Assembly (NCBI GenBank): GCA_020310875.1
Contig: CM035432.1
Location: forward strand, 94,880,467 to 94,944,466
DNA from: Ceratopteris richardii
Lineage: Eukaryota > Streptophyta > Polypodiopsida > Polypodiales > Pteridaceae
Direction: 5' to 3'
Length of the DNA stretch: 64,000 nucleotides
Shown one piece after another: positions 35,409 through 49,000 of the stretch. Numbering within the stretch: position 1 is the first letter of the stretch; each line of letters starts with the position of its first letter. Position numbers and translations under genes: made by a program. The notes beneath the pieces are model-generated. The model was not told the DNA's origin. It did no database searches and was given only the letters and a program-made list of their open reading frames with translations.

Positions 35409-36465
35409 TGTTGGTGTAAATCACAAGCCTACACATTTGGCTTGAGAGATATCTTGAAGATCTTACATATGTGAAGAAGCATAGGAACCATTGCTAGTGG
35501 TTAATTACCACTTTATCTCATCGTAAAAGTCAAATTGACTTGGAATCTCTTGTAATCACCTACCAAAAGGATTTTTGGAAACATTAGTTGTTTGATTGAA
35601 AGAATATATCCAAGCATTTAGGAGCTTGATCATAGGGAGCCAAAAGTTTGAATTTGAATTCAAATTTTTACTCATTCCTTATAAAAATGGACATGAAAAG
35701 TCACGGGTAAGAGAGAGCACTCCCGAGCCTAGCATTACTGATTTTTGAGTGTGAGTGAGGTCTAAACTCTAGCCCACACCTCTCTACACCATTTGGCAAT
35801 GATATTCATGCCAATGGAGTTGTATACAAATGTTCATTAATACATACATTCACATTTTCCATCTCTGAGTTCTCTGTTAGTCTACTCAAAAGTCTGTCAA
35901 CTTGTCAAGTGCATATCTCGGTCAATGCTTCACCAAATTCAGTGATTCAAAGCTTGTTGGATTTATCTTGAAGTAATCTACATTCTCACAAGTTTTGAAG
36001 ACATTCTATTCAGCCATTTTGGAGAAATCTGTGTCGAGGTGATCTCTGGTCATTTTCTGCTACAATCCTAAAAAGTCGGGGGTATAACTTAACTTGCTAA
36101 ATTGATTTCTCTTAGCATAGTTTATCATTTTACATCATTCCACTTGGAATAGGTAGCTTACAAAGGTAATTAGATACCCCTAAAAGGAAATTTTCCAATT
36201 CCTACTGTGCTGGTCATACTAAGCCAAATACCCAGCAGGTATCAAGCCATAAATAGAAGTTTTTCTTGAGTTTGTGACTTCCAAAGTTATCTGTTTTGAT
36301 TCAATCATTGCACATATCATTTCCAAAGTACATAGGACATTTTATGGTGTCATTGGAAATCTAAGGAGGTCTAGTTATCAACTCTGAAGCAAAAGATGGC
36401 TGGTACAAAGCAGGTTTAGCAATACCTACTCAGTCTCTTGAAGCATCCATCCATCTTTCCCAACA
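35409..36465 (+). repeat. Element B 5' LTR
   Basis: 1057 bp, TGTTGGTGTAAATCACAA to CATCTTTCCCAACA. Clear relative of element A's LTR in opposite orientation. Confidence 0.92.
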
Positions 36466-36491
36466 GTGGTATCAGAGCAAACTAAGGTAAA

Positions 36492-39400
36492 ATGGGAGAT
36501 GGTTTTCCTTCATTTATTGACAAATTGGACAGGAACAACTATCAAGCATGGTCTCTAAGGATGAAGATCTACTTAGAAGGAAGGAGTCTCTATGGATACA
36601 TCTCGAGAGATGAGGAATTGCCCTCATTCAAAACAAGAGGATTACCAACCAAGGAAGAACATGAAAAGCTCAACACATGGTGTGCTAAGGATGCATTGGC
36701 AAGGTCTTATTTACTCAAATCTATATCTGATTTTCTTTTGCCACATATTAGAAATTGTAAGACATCCCAAGAGACTTGGGAAACCTTGTCATCATATTTT
36801 TCCTCCAACACAAGGGCTAGGAAAAATCAGTTGTGGATTGAATTCACAACATTAAGGAAGCAACCTAAGCAAGCTGTTTCAGAATTTGTGACCAAGATTA
36901 AAGATGTAGCATATCAGTTAGCAGGCAAGTGATCAATGGGATCAAGGCTGATGATAAATGGGAAAGCTTCACCACAACTATGGATCTTTACATGGACATG
37001 CACACTCCAGATCTTACAACTCTCATGGGACAATTGTTTATTCATGAAGCAAAGCTCAACAAAAATGGAAACACATCCAAAGGTAATAACTCTTCTGCCC
37101 TATACACTGATAAGAAGTCTAAAGATAAAGGCAAAAGCAAGAAGGTGGAAGATGAAGGTTCTACCTCCCAAGCTAACTATGCAGGGAGAGGTAGATCATC
37201 AAGAGGAAGGGGCAGAGGAGGTAAGCAAGGTAGGGGGAGATCTTATAACTCCTCACCATGAAACATTTGTGGTCTATCAAATCATACTACAAATGAGTGT
37301 TTCAGGAATTACAAGAATCAGAGAGGAAGAGGATACCAATGAGGTGGATACTCACAGTCAAGAGGTAAATTCAACCATCACCAAGGCTACAACAATAACT
37401 ACAACAACAACTACAACAATAATTACAATGGAAACTACCAAGGAGGATTCAAATCCAGGAAGGATTACAACAACTACACAGAGGAGCAGGATGAATCTCT
37501 TCTGACCATGAACATGACTTCAAAACCAGGTACAAATGATGACCACCTATTCTACATTGACTCAGGATGTTCAAATCATGTGGCTGGCAATGTAGCACTA
37601 CTCTTTGATCTTGAGGAACCAAAAGGTAAGCATCAAGTCCAAACAGGTGATGACACAAAGCATTCAATAGTTAAAGTTGGAAATGTTAAGATTTGTGATG
37701 GAAATCAGAATTTGTTGAGCAGGGTACTCTATGTACCAACCATTACCAAAAATTTGATGAGTGTTGGTCAGATTGTGGAGAAAGGTATGCAGGTTAGATT
37801 CAACCAATATGGAGCATTTGTGGAGGATCCAAGACATGTTTTTAAGAGGATTGCTAAAGGAGAAAAATCAGGTAGACTTTTCACTTTTGAGTTGGAAGAT
37901 ACAAAGAATATTGCACTATATAGTTATAAAGATCAAACACTTTCAAAGCTTGAGATTTGGCACAAAAGGTTAGGGCACATAGGAGAAAGAACCTTGAAAC
38001 AAATGTGCAGGGACCAATGTGTGCTTGGGATACCTAATGTATCCAAGCAGCATATGATCTACAAGTGTGGTGCTTGTCAATTTGGGAAGTCTCACAGGTT
38101 ACCCTTCTCAAGGAAAGGATACATGCATGAAGACTACCTAGAGCTTGTCCACACAGATGTATGGGGACCAAACAAAGACCCCTCAGTCTCAGGTTCAAGG
38201 TACAATGTATCTTTCATTGATGATTATAGCAAATGGACTGTATTGTATTTCATGAAGCACAAGGATGAGGTATTTAATTGCTTTAAAAAATATCTTGCAA
38301 TAGTTGAAAACCAGACAGGAAGGAATTTCAAGAGGATAAGGTCAGATGGAGGAGGTGAGTACTTCTCCAATGAATTTGAAGACCTTGCAAGACAGAGGCA
38401 TCAAAAGAGAGATAACCACAAGGTATTCTCCTAAACAGAATGGGGTAGCTGAGAGAAGAAATAGATTAATTGTTGAGACAACTAGGTCTATGTTGAATGA
38501 GAAAAAGTTACCTAACTATCTATGGGCAGAGAGTGTTTCTACTACCACTTACCTCATAAACAAGTTACCATCTAAGTCTCTTGATGGCATGACAGCCTAT
38601 GAAGCATGGCATGGTAAGAGACCCTCACTTGACAATTGGAAAATATTTGTATGTGTAGCATATGTACACATTCCTTCTCAGATAAGAGGTAAGCTAGACC
38701 CAAAGGCTGAAAAATGCATCTTTATTGGGTATGATTTAAATAAAAAAGGTTATAGGTTTTATAATCCTATCAAGAAGGGATTCATGGTAAGCAGAGATGT
38801 TATCTTTGATGAAAATGATTCTTGGTATGAGAATGAATGCAGGAAGGTTAAATTACCCTATGATTTGGAAGAGGAATTTCCAAGTCTTACCAAGCAGGAA
38901 CCTACTCAGAATAAAGCCTCAAGTTGAGATGATGAAGATACTATCAATCTTGAAGAATTCAAAGCTTGGAAGTCCAAAGGCAAAATGAAGATGAAGAAGC
39001 TTGAAGACATACCTGAATCTTCAACTCAACCATTTAGAAGATCACAAAGAGAAAGCAAGAAACCTATCAGATATGGGTATGATACATCTCTTGTTACTAA
39101 ACATTTTGTTTATCTTGCCAAAGATTTGTCAAATGAAGAACCAGGATCATATGAAGAGGCCATAACCAAATCAGAATGGAAAGAAGCTATGGATGAGGAA
39201 ATTGAAGCACTCAAGGAGAATGACACATGGGAGTTAGTACCTAAGAAGGACTCCATGAAGGTAATAGGATCCAGATGGATCTATAAGCTTAAAAGAAATT
39301 TTGATGGCACAATCAATAGGTACAAAGCCAGATTGGTAGCCAAGGGTTTTGCACAAACCCAAGGCATTGACTATGAGGAGACATTCTCACTTGTGGCCAA

Positions 39401-40622
39401 GATGCCAACAATCAGAGTGTTGGTGAGTGTGGCTGCATCAAAAAATTGGAATATGTACCAATTGAATGTCAAGAATGCTTTCTTGAATGGATGGATTTCA
39501 GAGGAGGTATATATGTCACAACCTCTTGGCTATGAGGACCCTAAGAAGGTAACATATGTTTGCAAATTAAAAAAGGCTTTATATGGATTGAAGCAGGAAC
39601 CTAGGGCATGGAATTACAGGTTAACTACATACCTCCAAGACCAAGGATTTGTCATGAGCAAGGCAGATACTTCTCTGTTCATTAAGAGAAGTAATTCAGA
39701 GGTAATATACCTTTGTGTTTATGTTGATGATATCATCATTAAAGGTAATGATGTAAATGGAATCAGATATATCAAAAGTCAAATGATGAAGGAGTTCAAG
39801 ATCAATGATCTTCGTCTATTGAAGTATTTTTTGGGACTTGAATTAGTCTACACTAATTCAGGGATATACATTACACAGAAAAAGTATATACAGGACATGT
39901 TGAAGAAGTTTCACTTGCAGGATGCCAAAGTAGCAAGCACTCCAATGGAGGTAAACCTAAAGCTAAGTGCCCATGAAGGGGATGAAGTCAATGACATTAT
40001 AGGTTATCAAAGTATGGTGGGTAGTTTGAACTATGCTACCTTAACAAGGATACATATTGCATATGGGGTTAGTGTGCTAAGTCAATTTATGCACAAGCCA
40101 AGGATACCTCACTTAGAGGCTGCCAAGAGAATCCTAAAGTATCTCAAGGGTATACACAGAACCATGGTTTGTATTTCCCTTACACTTCTGATATTGATAT
40201 CAAAATTTATTCAGATGCAGATTGGGCAGGATGCAATGATGATAGGGGGAGCACTTCTGGATACACTTCTTTTGCAGGTGACAAACCAATTTCATGGTCT
40301 TCAAAGAAGCAACCTACTGTTGCTTTGTCTTCCACAGAGGCAGAGTATAGAGGACTGGCTAATGCCACACAAGAAGCAATATGGATTAAGCTTTTGTATA
40401 CAGAATTGGGTTTATTCACTAGGTCTCCAATAATCTTTGGGGACTAAACACATAGAAGTCCGTTACCATTATGTGAGAGAGAAATTGATAAGCAAGGACA
40501 TTCAACTAACCTATGTATCAACCAACATGCAATGTGCAGATTTGTTGACTAAAGCTTTGGATGGAACCAAACTTTGCAGGTTCAAATCCATGATTGGGTT
40601 GCAGGATATACTTGAAGATTGA
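36492..40622 (+). pseudogene. Element B gag-pol remnant
   Basis: Gag starts MGDGFPSFIDKLDRNNYQ at 36492. A zinc-knuckle region lies near 37260-37300; protease FYIDSGCSNHVA near 37550-37590; GAG-pre-integrase HHCC block about 37950-38100; integrase core about 38135-38470 with HTDVWGP, RSDGGGEY and NGVAERRNR; reverse transcriptase about 39200-39960 with YVDDIII; RNase H about 40190-40600 with SDADWAGC and TKHIEVRYHYVREKL. Domain order is that of Ty1/Copia, and the length is normal for a plant Copia polyprotein. It is broken by a handful of changes but well preserved. Confidence 0.92.
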
Positions 40623-40663
40623 AGATGAAGACTTAAGCCAAAATGTTTGGCTTGAGGGGGATC

Positions 40664-41363
40664 TGTTGGTGTAAATCACAAGCCTACACATTTGGCTTGA
40701 AAGATATCTTGAAGATCTTACATATGTGAAGAAGCATAGGAACCATTGCTAGTGGTTAATTACCACTTTATGTCATTGTAAAAGTCAAATTGACTTGGAA
40801 TCTCTTGTAATCACCTACCAAAAGGATTCTTGGAAAAATTAGTTGTTTGATTGAAAGAATATGTCCAAGCATTTAGGAGCTTGATCATAGGGAGCCAAAA
40901 GTTTGAATTTGAATTCAAATTTTTACTCATTCCTTATAAAAATGGACATGAAAAGTCGCGTGTAGGAGAGCACTCCCGAGCCTAGCATTACTGATTTTTG
41001 AGTGTGTGTGAGGTCTACACTCTAGCCCACACCTCTCTACACCATTTGGCAATGATATTCATGCCAATGGAGTTGTATACAAATGTTCATTAATACATAC
41101 ATTCACATTGTCCATCTCTGAGTTCTCTGTTAGTCTACTCAAAAGTCTGTCAACTTGTCAAGGGCATATCTCGGTCAATTCTTCACCACATTCAGTGATT
41201 CAAAGCTTGTTGGATTTAATGTGAAGTAATCTGCATGCTGTCAAAGTTCGAAGACATTCTACTCAACCATTTTGAAGAAATCTGTGTCGAGGTGATCTCT
41301 GGTCATTTTCTGCTACAGTCCTAAAAAGTCGGGGGTATAGCTTAACTTGCTAAATTGATTTCT
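40664..41363 (+). repeat. Element B 3' LTR, incomplete
   Basis: Matches the first 700 bases or so of the 5' LTR and stops abruptly at 41363, where Copia C sequence begins. About 360 bases of LTR are absent from the window at this point. Confidence 0.88.
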
Positions 41364-43110
41364 GCACCAAATTTTCTTGAAACTTCTCTGTTAATCCTAC
41401 CTTAATTTTAACTGGTCTCGGGTTAACCGTATCTCCCAAGTTAACATCTCCATTGCTGAACTCATGAACCATACACTTATCATCAACAAAGTGTACATGA
41501 AGTCGAACTTTGGCATTCAACGGAACTGAAATTAAGTTCTTCTTGATATCGAGCACATACAATGCATTTTTCAAGAGAATCACACCTCCATTTGCAGCCG
41601 TAAACTCAATTTCTCCTACTCCAATGATAGGATAAGAGACATTGTTTGCACACTCCACATGTCCTCCTTTGGGTGCATCTTTCAAAGAGGCAAAAATCTT
41701 TTGCATGATGTTATGTGCTTTGAAGCACCACTATGAAAGAACCAATCGAAATCAGCCTCACTCACAACCATACATTTAGAATGCAAAGAAGCATCATAAT
41801 GACATGTAATAAGACATGCCCAAAAATCTTGAGCCATGTTAGCTTCATCATTCTTTACATTTGCTGAATTTTTGACAATAGACATGCCAGATTCCTTCTT
41901 CTTTTCATTGCATTTAGCAAGCTTTCTACACTCATCAATAGTATAACTAGCCTTCCGACAATATTTGCATCTCTTCTTCTTTTGCAAATCACTATCATCA
42001 GAGGAATGAGTGGAAGAGGAAGCTATAGGCTTTGGTTTGATGAACCCAAAGCTGAACCATACTTGCTTTTCCCCTTTTGTGAGATAGCAAGTGCTTGTGT
42101 TCCCTCAATCAAACCACTCCTATTCACTCTAGATTGCTCTTCTTGCAAAAGAAGAGACATAACCTTATCAAATGCATACATATTAGGATTTCCTTTTGCA
42201 ACCAAACAGAGTGTAGTAGCAAAGCCTTAAAAAGATTTCGATAATCCTTTCAACAATGTAGAAATGAGTGATGCATTCGGAATAATCTCATCTATGAGAA
42301 CTATATGATGCTTCACTGAAAGCACAATCAAAGCATGAGCTTGAGTTCCATCCCATCTAAGCTACTCCTGTGTAGGTGGAGAAGGAGAAACCACTGTACT
42401 CGAAGAAGAAGCTCCATCTGTGACAGTAGACTGTGAAGTAGAAGCACTTGCAGGACTTCGATCTACATTTGCCACTATGTTCCAAGGTTGTTTAGCAACA
42501 AGAACATGCTTCATCATTTAAGACCACATCAGATAGTTGTTCCCATCAAGCTTATCTTCAGCTTGAAGCATGCCAAACAAGTCATTGTTGCCTGCCATTT
42601 CACAAAAGAACAAGAATAAGACAAAATCTTTACTTCGACGAAAGCTAAAACGAATGCTAAAATTTCAGCTCACAAATTATCACTCTCATGGCGTCTCTAA
42701 CTGCACGAATGGATTCAAAATGGGGGTAAAACCTCAGTGCACCTGGTGGAAATGTTTCTTGGCTCCTAAAATTCATAGTTCCATGCTCCGAAATCGATAG
42801 TGTGAACCTCTTACTTTCTTGTAATTGTTCCATTGTCTTCTATATAATACCTAGGTTTGATATCTCTAAATCTTGGAACCTAAAAATTATGTCATCTGAC
42901 GATGGCTGAAATAGCTCTCTGTATTGACAATGAACTGAACTGAAGTAAGAGTTGAAATAATATCCCTAAGTATAAAGTACCACCATATATGAGAGTATCA
43001 AGTATGTGGTAACATGGGGAAAAAACCTCTAGCGAGCACTAGAGTAAAAAGTGCCCATGTATACGGAAAAGGTTCACATCAAACCTACTCGAGGAACACA
43101 TAAGTGTAAC
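41364..43110 (-). mobile_element. Copia 5' fragment C
   Basis: Minus-strand remnant. Gag begins near 42598 (MAGNNDLFGMLQAEDKLDGN) and runs down through MYAFDKVMSLLLQEEQSR (about 42180-42120). A zinc-knuckle-like CKYCRKASYTIDECRK lies near 41970-41920, the protease region near 41760-41700, and GAG-pre-integrase wording GVGEIEFTAANGGVILLKNALYVLDIKKNLIS near 41620-41530. Integrase and beyond are missing. The leader and LTR lie at about 42600-43110; 43010-43060 shares the GGGGAAAAAACCTC...AAAAAGTGCCC layout of the D-family LTR, but the ends are not set. Broken; related to D. Confidence 0.75.
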
Positions 43111-43360
43111 AATAAAGGGGGGGTGGATCTCTGACGGTTAAAGAGATACTACTTCCAAAAATTTTGCAGCACGTTCAACTTCAAATTTCAAGAAAAAAAG
43201 AGGAAAGATTTTTAAACTCAAGCATAGATACCTAGAATTGCATATGTTTACACACACACATACACACTCATGTTTACTCACATAATGACACACATACGTA
43301 ATCTAATTATGAATGTACCTATGCATCTGATTATGCATCTACACATATCTTAGATATAAA

Positions 43361-43765
43361 TATATAAAGAGAGAGAGAGAGAAAAATACAAAGAGAAGAA
43401 AGAAAGAAAGAGAATGAGAAAGAGAAGAAGCAAAAAAAAATAGGAAAAAAAACAAAGAGGAGAAAGCGAATAGATAAAGAGAGAAGGAAATAGAAAAAGA
43501 GGTATTAGAAGAGAGAAAAAGAAAGGTAGAGATAAAAAAGAGATAGAGAGATAAGAAGAGAAGAAAAAGAGAAAAGAGAGAATAATTAAGAAATGAATTA
43601 ACAAAAAGAGTGATAAAAGGAAAGAGAAAGAGAGAAAGAGATAGAACAAGAGAAGAAGAAGGAGATCTTAAGTGAGATAAAGTGAAGAATAGAGAGAGAA
43701 TGAGAAGATTAGAAAGAGAGAGAAGAGTAAAGAAAGAGAAAAAAAAGGAAAAAAACAAGATTAGT
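43361..43765. repeat. GA-rich low-complexity tract
   Basis: About 400 bp of AGAGAG/AAAGAGA sequence. The long minus-strand open frames here are Phe/Leu/Ser repeats from the TC complement, not genes. 43766-44019 beyond it holds nothing recognised. Confidence 0.9.
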
Positions 43766-44019
43766 ATACCTACCTCCACTTAAATGGCCCTAACTCTCTC
43801 ATACCATATGGTATAGGAAGTAGACTTCAAGGGCTTTCAAATGAGTGGTTCAAATCTATCATTGGATAATTGAAAACCACCTGTAGAAATTATTTAATTC
43901 TCTACATACTTCTTCAAAGAGGTATGATGTCCAGTCACGTAGCTCTATTGTTTTGGCCATAACTTCCTCATAGAATATCCAAGTCAAGAAATTCAAAGTG
44001 AAAAGTATTGTCTCTTATA

Positions 44020-45451
44020 ATTTTGCAAGTGACTTACCTCCTACTAAGGCTTGGGAGGTGGGTATCAAGTAGATGTAGTCCCTTTTTACCTACTATAATA
44101 GATGTGCCAAAGCCATTAGAGCTTCTAGAAGAGAGACCGTGGTCAAAGATCTGGAAATGCTTAGGTCCTCCCCCAATTTCAATGCTTTCTTAGATCTTCA
44201 GAGTAGGCTTAAGAAGGAGTTGTATCTTGAAGCTTGTCAGAATCTTGCTAAATCAAATGAATTTTGGGCTAGGAAAATGAATAGGCCCAAGAAAGAGATG
44301 TATGCTTTGATGAAAAAGAACAAAAACAAGGATTTCATTCCCTTGCTCAAGAAGAAAAGTGGTGGGACTTGTATCAATATTGGGGCGTGTTTGCAAGAGG
44401 CCAGTAGCTTCTTTACTGATGTTTTCTCTAGTACTCCCAAGACAAGGGAGGAGATTAGGAATGCCAGAGCCTCTATTGCTCTTAAAAGGAAACAAAACTC
44501 TTCCTCCTAACCTAGTATCTCTTGTAGACCTACGCCTATCTTCCAGTGAGATTAAAGAAACCATATGTAAATTGAAACCCTACAAATCTTCTGGTCTTGA
44601 TGGTATTCCTAATGATTTCTTTATTGTTCTGAAGGATTTTCTCACGCCTTACATTCTCTTTAATTGGAAAGAGTCTCTTTGTAAAGGATATCTTCCTTCT
44701 CACATCAACACTAGAGTTATAAGATTGATTCTCAAAAAAGGAAACAAGGATGAATTGAAGAATTGGACACCTATCACCTATCTAATTTCCTCTATTTATA
44801 AAATTCTTGCTGCTTCTCTTGCTAGGAGGCTTAGTCCCATCATGGATAGGATCATTCTTCCTGAACAAAAGGGTTTCATCAAGGGTAGGTTCATATTAGA
44901 CACTATTATCACTCTATGGGAGGGGGTGGAGTGTGCTAATGAGAATGGTCAATATTTCTACTTTTTTAAAATTGATTTTCAAAAAGCCTATGATAGGATT
45001 GAGTTGGATTTCATTCTTCAATCCTTGCATGACCTAGGGGCTGGTAAGAAGTTTATTAGATATGTTCATACGCCTTTTGGTAATGCTTTCTCTAGAGTAG
45101 TCATTGCTTAGTCCTTTACTCTTAAGAGATCCATTAGACAAGGTTGTCCTATTGCCTCCCTTCTATTTGCTATTGCTAGTGACTCTCTAGATTGGCTTAT
45201 TAAGGATGTTATGGAAAAAGGGCTTATAAAAGGTATTAAGATTCGCAATTCTAATAAACAAATAGGGCTCCAAATGTTTGCTAATGATACCAATGTGCTT
45301 ATTAATGCTGATGATCAATCTGCCTCTGTTTTTCTTGAATGCTTGGACACTTTCTGTCTTGCTTGTGGGTCTAAGGTTAACCACCTTAAAGAGAGCTTTA
45401 AGGCTTCTAATAATTGCATTCCTCAAGTGGTTTCTATCATTGGTTGTAATA
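44020..45451 (+). pseudogene. LINE reverse transcriptase, piece 1 of 3
   Basis: A plus-strand non-LTR retrotransposon ORF2. From about 44090 the sequence before the RT reads as the usual charged region (RLKKELYLEACQNLAKSNEFW). The reverse transcriptase begins near 44530 and carries KPYKSSGLDGIPNDFF, LIPEQKGF-type LPEQKGFIKGRFILDT (about 44860-44910), the DFQKAYD catalytic block near 44970-44990, a GCP block near 45140, and FANDTNVL (near 45275) where families have F/YADD, so the second catalytic motif is altered. A stop at 45109-45111 and other frame changes are present. The endonuclease domain is missing, as in a 5'-truncated copy. It is cut at 45451 by element D. Confidence 0.88.
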
Positions 45452-45684
45452 TGTCTTGATATATTTAGGTAGTGATGTATGTGAACACACTAGGACCGCT
45501 GAGGCATGTTTTTCCCTCTTTAGGAGGTTTTTCCCCCCCGGCTTGTATATACACCTATTGCCCTAATGGGCTACTTATCTTTGTACATTCTCTAGTAATA
45601 CATTCAGTGTTGTGTGTTGTGCTCCAAGCTTCTTCTTCTTCCTTGGGGATGTTCGTGTGCTTCCGCAAATGTCTAACTCCAACA
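45452..45684 (+). repeat. Element D 5' LTR
   Basis: About 230 bp ending CTAACTCCAACA. It includes GGCTTGTATATACACC (45540-45555), a likely TATA region, and CTCTTTAGGAGG. Copies or parts of this LTR also occur at 12301, 16256, 26236 and 34636. Confidence 0.85.
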
Positions 45685-46045
45685 ATTGGAATCGGAGCAA
45701 GTCGCCGCTTCATCTATGGCATCATCGGCACTCCTCCGATTATAGTCTTAGAATCGCACGAATGTTGGTGAGCATACTCAGGGTGTTTCAGAGATCAAAA
45801 CTGCTTCACTTTGTGGTGCCAAAATCGCGATCTGAGCTGGTTTTGGCCTCTGAATGCACTACCACAGTGCTTATGCAAGCTATTTCATCTTTTTGTGCCA
45901 AAGGTATATACCAGTTTTGGTTCGCTAGTATAAGCGTCTCAAAGTCTTCTACAGGTTTAGCAAAATTCGTATGGGCATTTCTGTTCAACTTTTTGAGATA
46001 CACTTAGTTTTCTGCATCAAGGTATTTTAGTCACTGGCCATGATT

Positions 46046-49000
46046 GAAAGTAGTGATGTATTCTGTATGTTGGCTGTTGAGGATAAGTTGGATGGTACCA
46101 AGTACCCCTTAAGGGCTTATATGATGCGACATGTATTGGTTGCAAAAGGAGTGTGGAATATTGTGCAGGGTATTGAAAGACGTCCTCTTTCACCTGCAAA
46201 TACATGTACTGCAATACATATGCTGGAGCTGATGGAGATGGTGTTGAAGAGGATGATATTTTGCAAATTCCTGTTCGTGCTGCACCTACTGTAGAGCAGA
46301 TTCGTTAGGACGACAGACATGCTCAGGCACATGCATTGATAGCTTTCTCTATCAAACGTGGCATTATTCCTCACATACGCTCTTGCAAAAAAGCTAAGGA
46401 TACTTGGGATACACTTATCGCATTGTACCAAGCTACGAATGAGGCTCTTGTTGCTTACCTCCGAAAACAGTTGGAGAGTGAGCACATAAATGAAGGTGAT
46501 TTTATGGACAGTTTTCTAACAAAGATCAAAGACTTGAAGGAAGAGTTGAATACCAGATAGCTCACTTGTGCAGCCCGTTTTGAATGATCTTCCTGATTCA
46601 TATCAGAGTTTTGCTTCTACTCTTGATTTGATGATGAAAGGCCATCCAAATGCCTTGTCATTTGAGGATTTAGTCTATGTTCTGTTCCAGGAAGATCAGT
46701 CTAGGCAGAACATGTCCATTATGCATGTTGCAGATCAAGGTTTGCTTGCTAGTCAGAAGGGCAAAGGAAAAAAATGAAGCTCTTCAATTAGTAAATAGAA
46801 ATCTGCTAATTCTGCATAATCGAAGAGGGAAAACAAAGATGAAAAGAAATCAGAAAAGCTTAAATTTTTTTGCAAGTACTGTAAAGGAAATGATCATATC
46901 ATAAAGAACTGTCCAAAAGTGGCTGCTAAAGAGGCAAAGAAGTAAGAGGATGGAATGGTTGTTCAAAGGCCTCTACACCAAAAACAGAGTCTGGAAATCT
47001 TGTGTAGGAAGAAGAATGGGCGGTTACTACTGCTCGTAGTTTTGACCCATCTTCTCATGAGTAGTGCATGTCTGGAGTAGACTTAGATATTTGGTACTTT
47101 GATAGTGGGGTGACCAAACATACCACCTCGCAGCACATTTTCTTCACTTCACTCGAGCATGCCCCTATAGGGAATACTGTCACATGTGCCAACAAATCCT
47201 CTTAACCTATCATGGGAGTTGGTAAGATCATTTTGACTACTGCTCATGGTAGTTCTTTCACTTTTTCAAATGCTTTATTTGTGCCAGGGATCACAAAGAA
47301 TATTTTATCAGTTTCAACATTAGCGAAGATTGGCTTGGTTATGAAATTTGTTGATGATAGGTGTACATTTCATGATCTGTCAAATGGTGATGTGATTATT
47401 GCTTTTGGCATTTTATGTCGTATGCTGTATATGCTCATAGACTATGAAAGATCTCTCAATGATTTGGCATGTGCAATACATGATTCTCAGGCTATGTCAG
47501 ATGCAAAGCTTTGGCATGCATGCTTTGGTCATCTGTATTTTGCTAGTTTGTTATGCCTGCAGAACTCTGAAATAGTTTCCTCTTCACCCAAACTTGAGGC
47601 ACCCGGTAAACATGTATGTGAAGGCTGTATTATGGGCAAAATGCAATGTTCTTCATTTCCAAAAGATGGTTCAGTTTGGGCTACTCAGAAATTGCAACTT
47701 GTACATAGCGATGTTTGTGGCCCTATGCAGACACCTTCCTTTGGAAATTATCTATACGTCGTGACTTTCAGCGATGATTTTTCTAGGCATGCATGGGTAT
47801 ATGGATTGAAGGCAAAGTCCAAAGTGTTCATGTGCTTCAAACAGGTTTTACTTTTGGCTCAAAATATGTCAGCATGCAAAATGGGCAGCGTCCGTTCTGA
47901 TCGAGGGGACGAATGTATGTCTTCTGATTTTAATGCATTTTTGGTTGAACATGGGATAAAACACCAGTGTACAGTGTCATATACACCTCAACAGAATGGA
48001 GTTGCAGAATGAATGAACAGGTCACTCATGGAGATGGCGAGGTGTATGGTGAGTTAGGCCTTACCACATAGTTTTTGGCTTGAGGTTGTCATGTGTGTAG
48101 CATATGTACTTAACAGGTGTCCCACTAAAGCACTACAGTCTATCACTCCATATGAGGCTTGGCATGGTCGCAAGCCATCTATTGCTCATCTATGTGTTTT
48201 TGGTTGTCTGGCATATGCATTAGTGCCTGAACAACATCGTAGAAAATTGGATGATAAAGTAGTAAAATTCATTTTTGTTGGGTACAGTTCTGAAAGTAAA
48301 GGCTATCATCTGTATCATCCATAGACTAAATGCATTCGGGTTAGCTGTGATGTTGTTTCTATGCAAGATGATATTAAGCCATTGCTTTCATGTATTAAGG
48401 AGACATCTGTTAGCTCCAAAGACATGTATGATACAATGCTGCCTCTTTTTACAGGTGGATGATCTAGTGTTGGTCCTAATTAGGCAACTTCTCAGCCTTT
48501 ACAGGTTTCATGTGATTATGCACATCATTCCATTTTTTATGAAGATTTACATGATGCACTTGTTGATGAGAGAGCTGATATTGAGCAGGCAAAAACTATG
48601 CCAAAATAGCTGGTGCAGACTTTGCATGGAAGCAAATTAGATGCATCTCTATTATATCATACTGGATAAGGCTCTCATAGTGCCTCTTTTGCATCACATT
48701 GCGATGCTATGGCTGCCTCTAGTCTCTGTGATGAGACTGAACCTATTTCGTTTGATGAAGCACAAAATTCTAAATAGTAGATGGTTGTAATGTAATCTGA
48801 ATATGATGCTATAATGAAGAATGGTACTTGGTCTTTATGTGACTTGCCTCCTGGCAAAAAGGCCATTGGCACAAAGTGGGTATACAAGTTGAAGCATAAA
48901 CCTGATGGAACACTTGACAGGTATAAGGCTAGCCTTGTTGCAAAGGGTTATGCGCAGGAAAGAGGCATTGATTTTGATGAGACCTTTGCACCTACTTGTC

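Larger units (their letters stand above)
35409..41363 (+). mobile_element. Copia LTR retrotransposon B (broken)
   Basis: A plus-strand Copia of the same family as A. It has a 5' LTR, a primer site TGGTATCAGAGC (36467-36478), a gag-pol region at 36492-40622, the polypurine tract GCTTGAGGGGGAT (40650-40662) and a 3' LTR that is incomplete. The LTRs differ at about 6 of the first 205 sites by eye, the lowest divergence in the window, so B is probably its most recent insertion. Broken by a handful of changes. Its left end abuts the SET-like fragment and its right end meets Copia C, so no target duplication is readable. Confidence 0.93.

Noticed and set aside
43339-43779. 146-codon hydrophobic open frame that looks like a membrane protein
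   Set aside because: It is the complement of a GA-rich low-complexity tract; Phe/Leu/Ser runs are expected from TC repeats.
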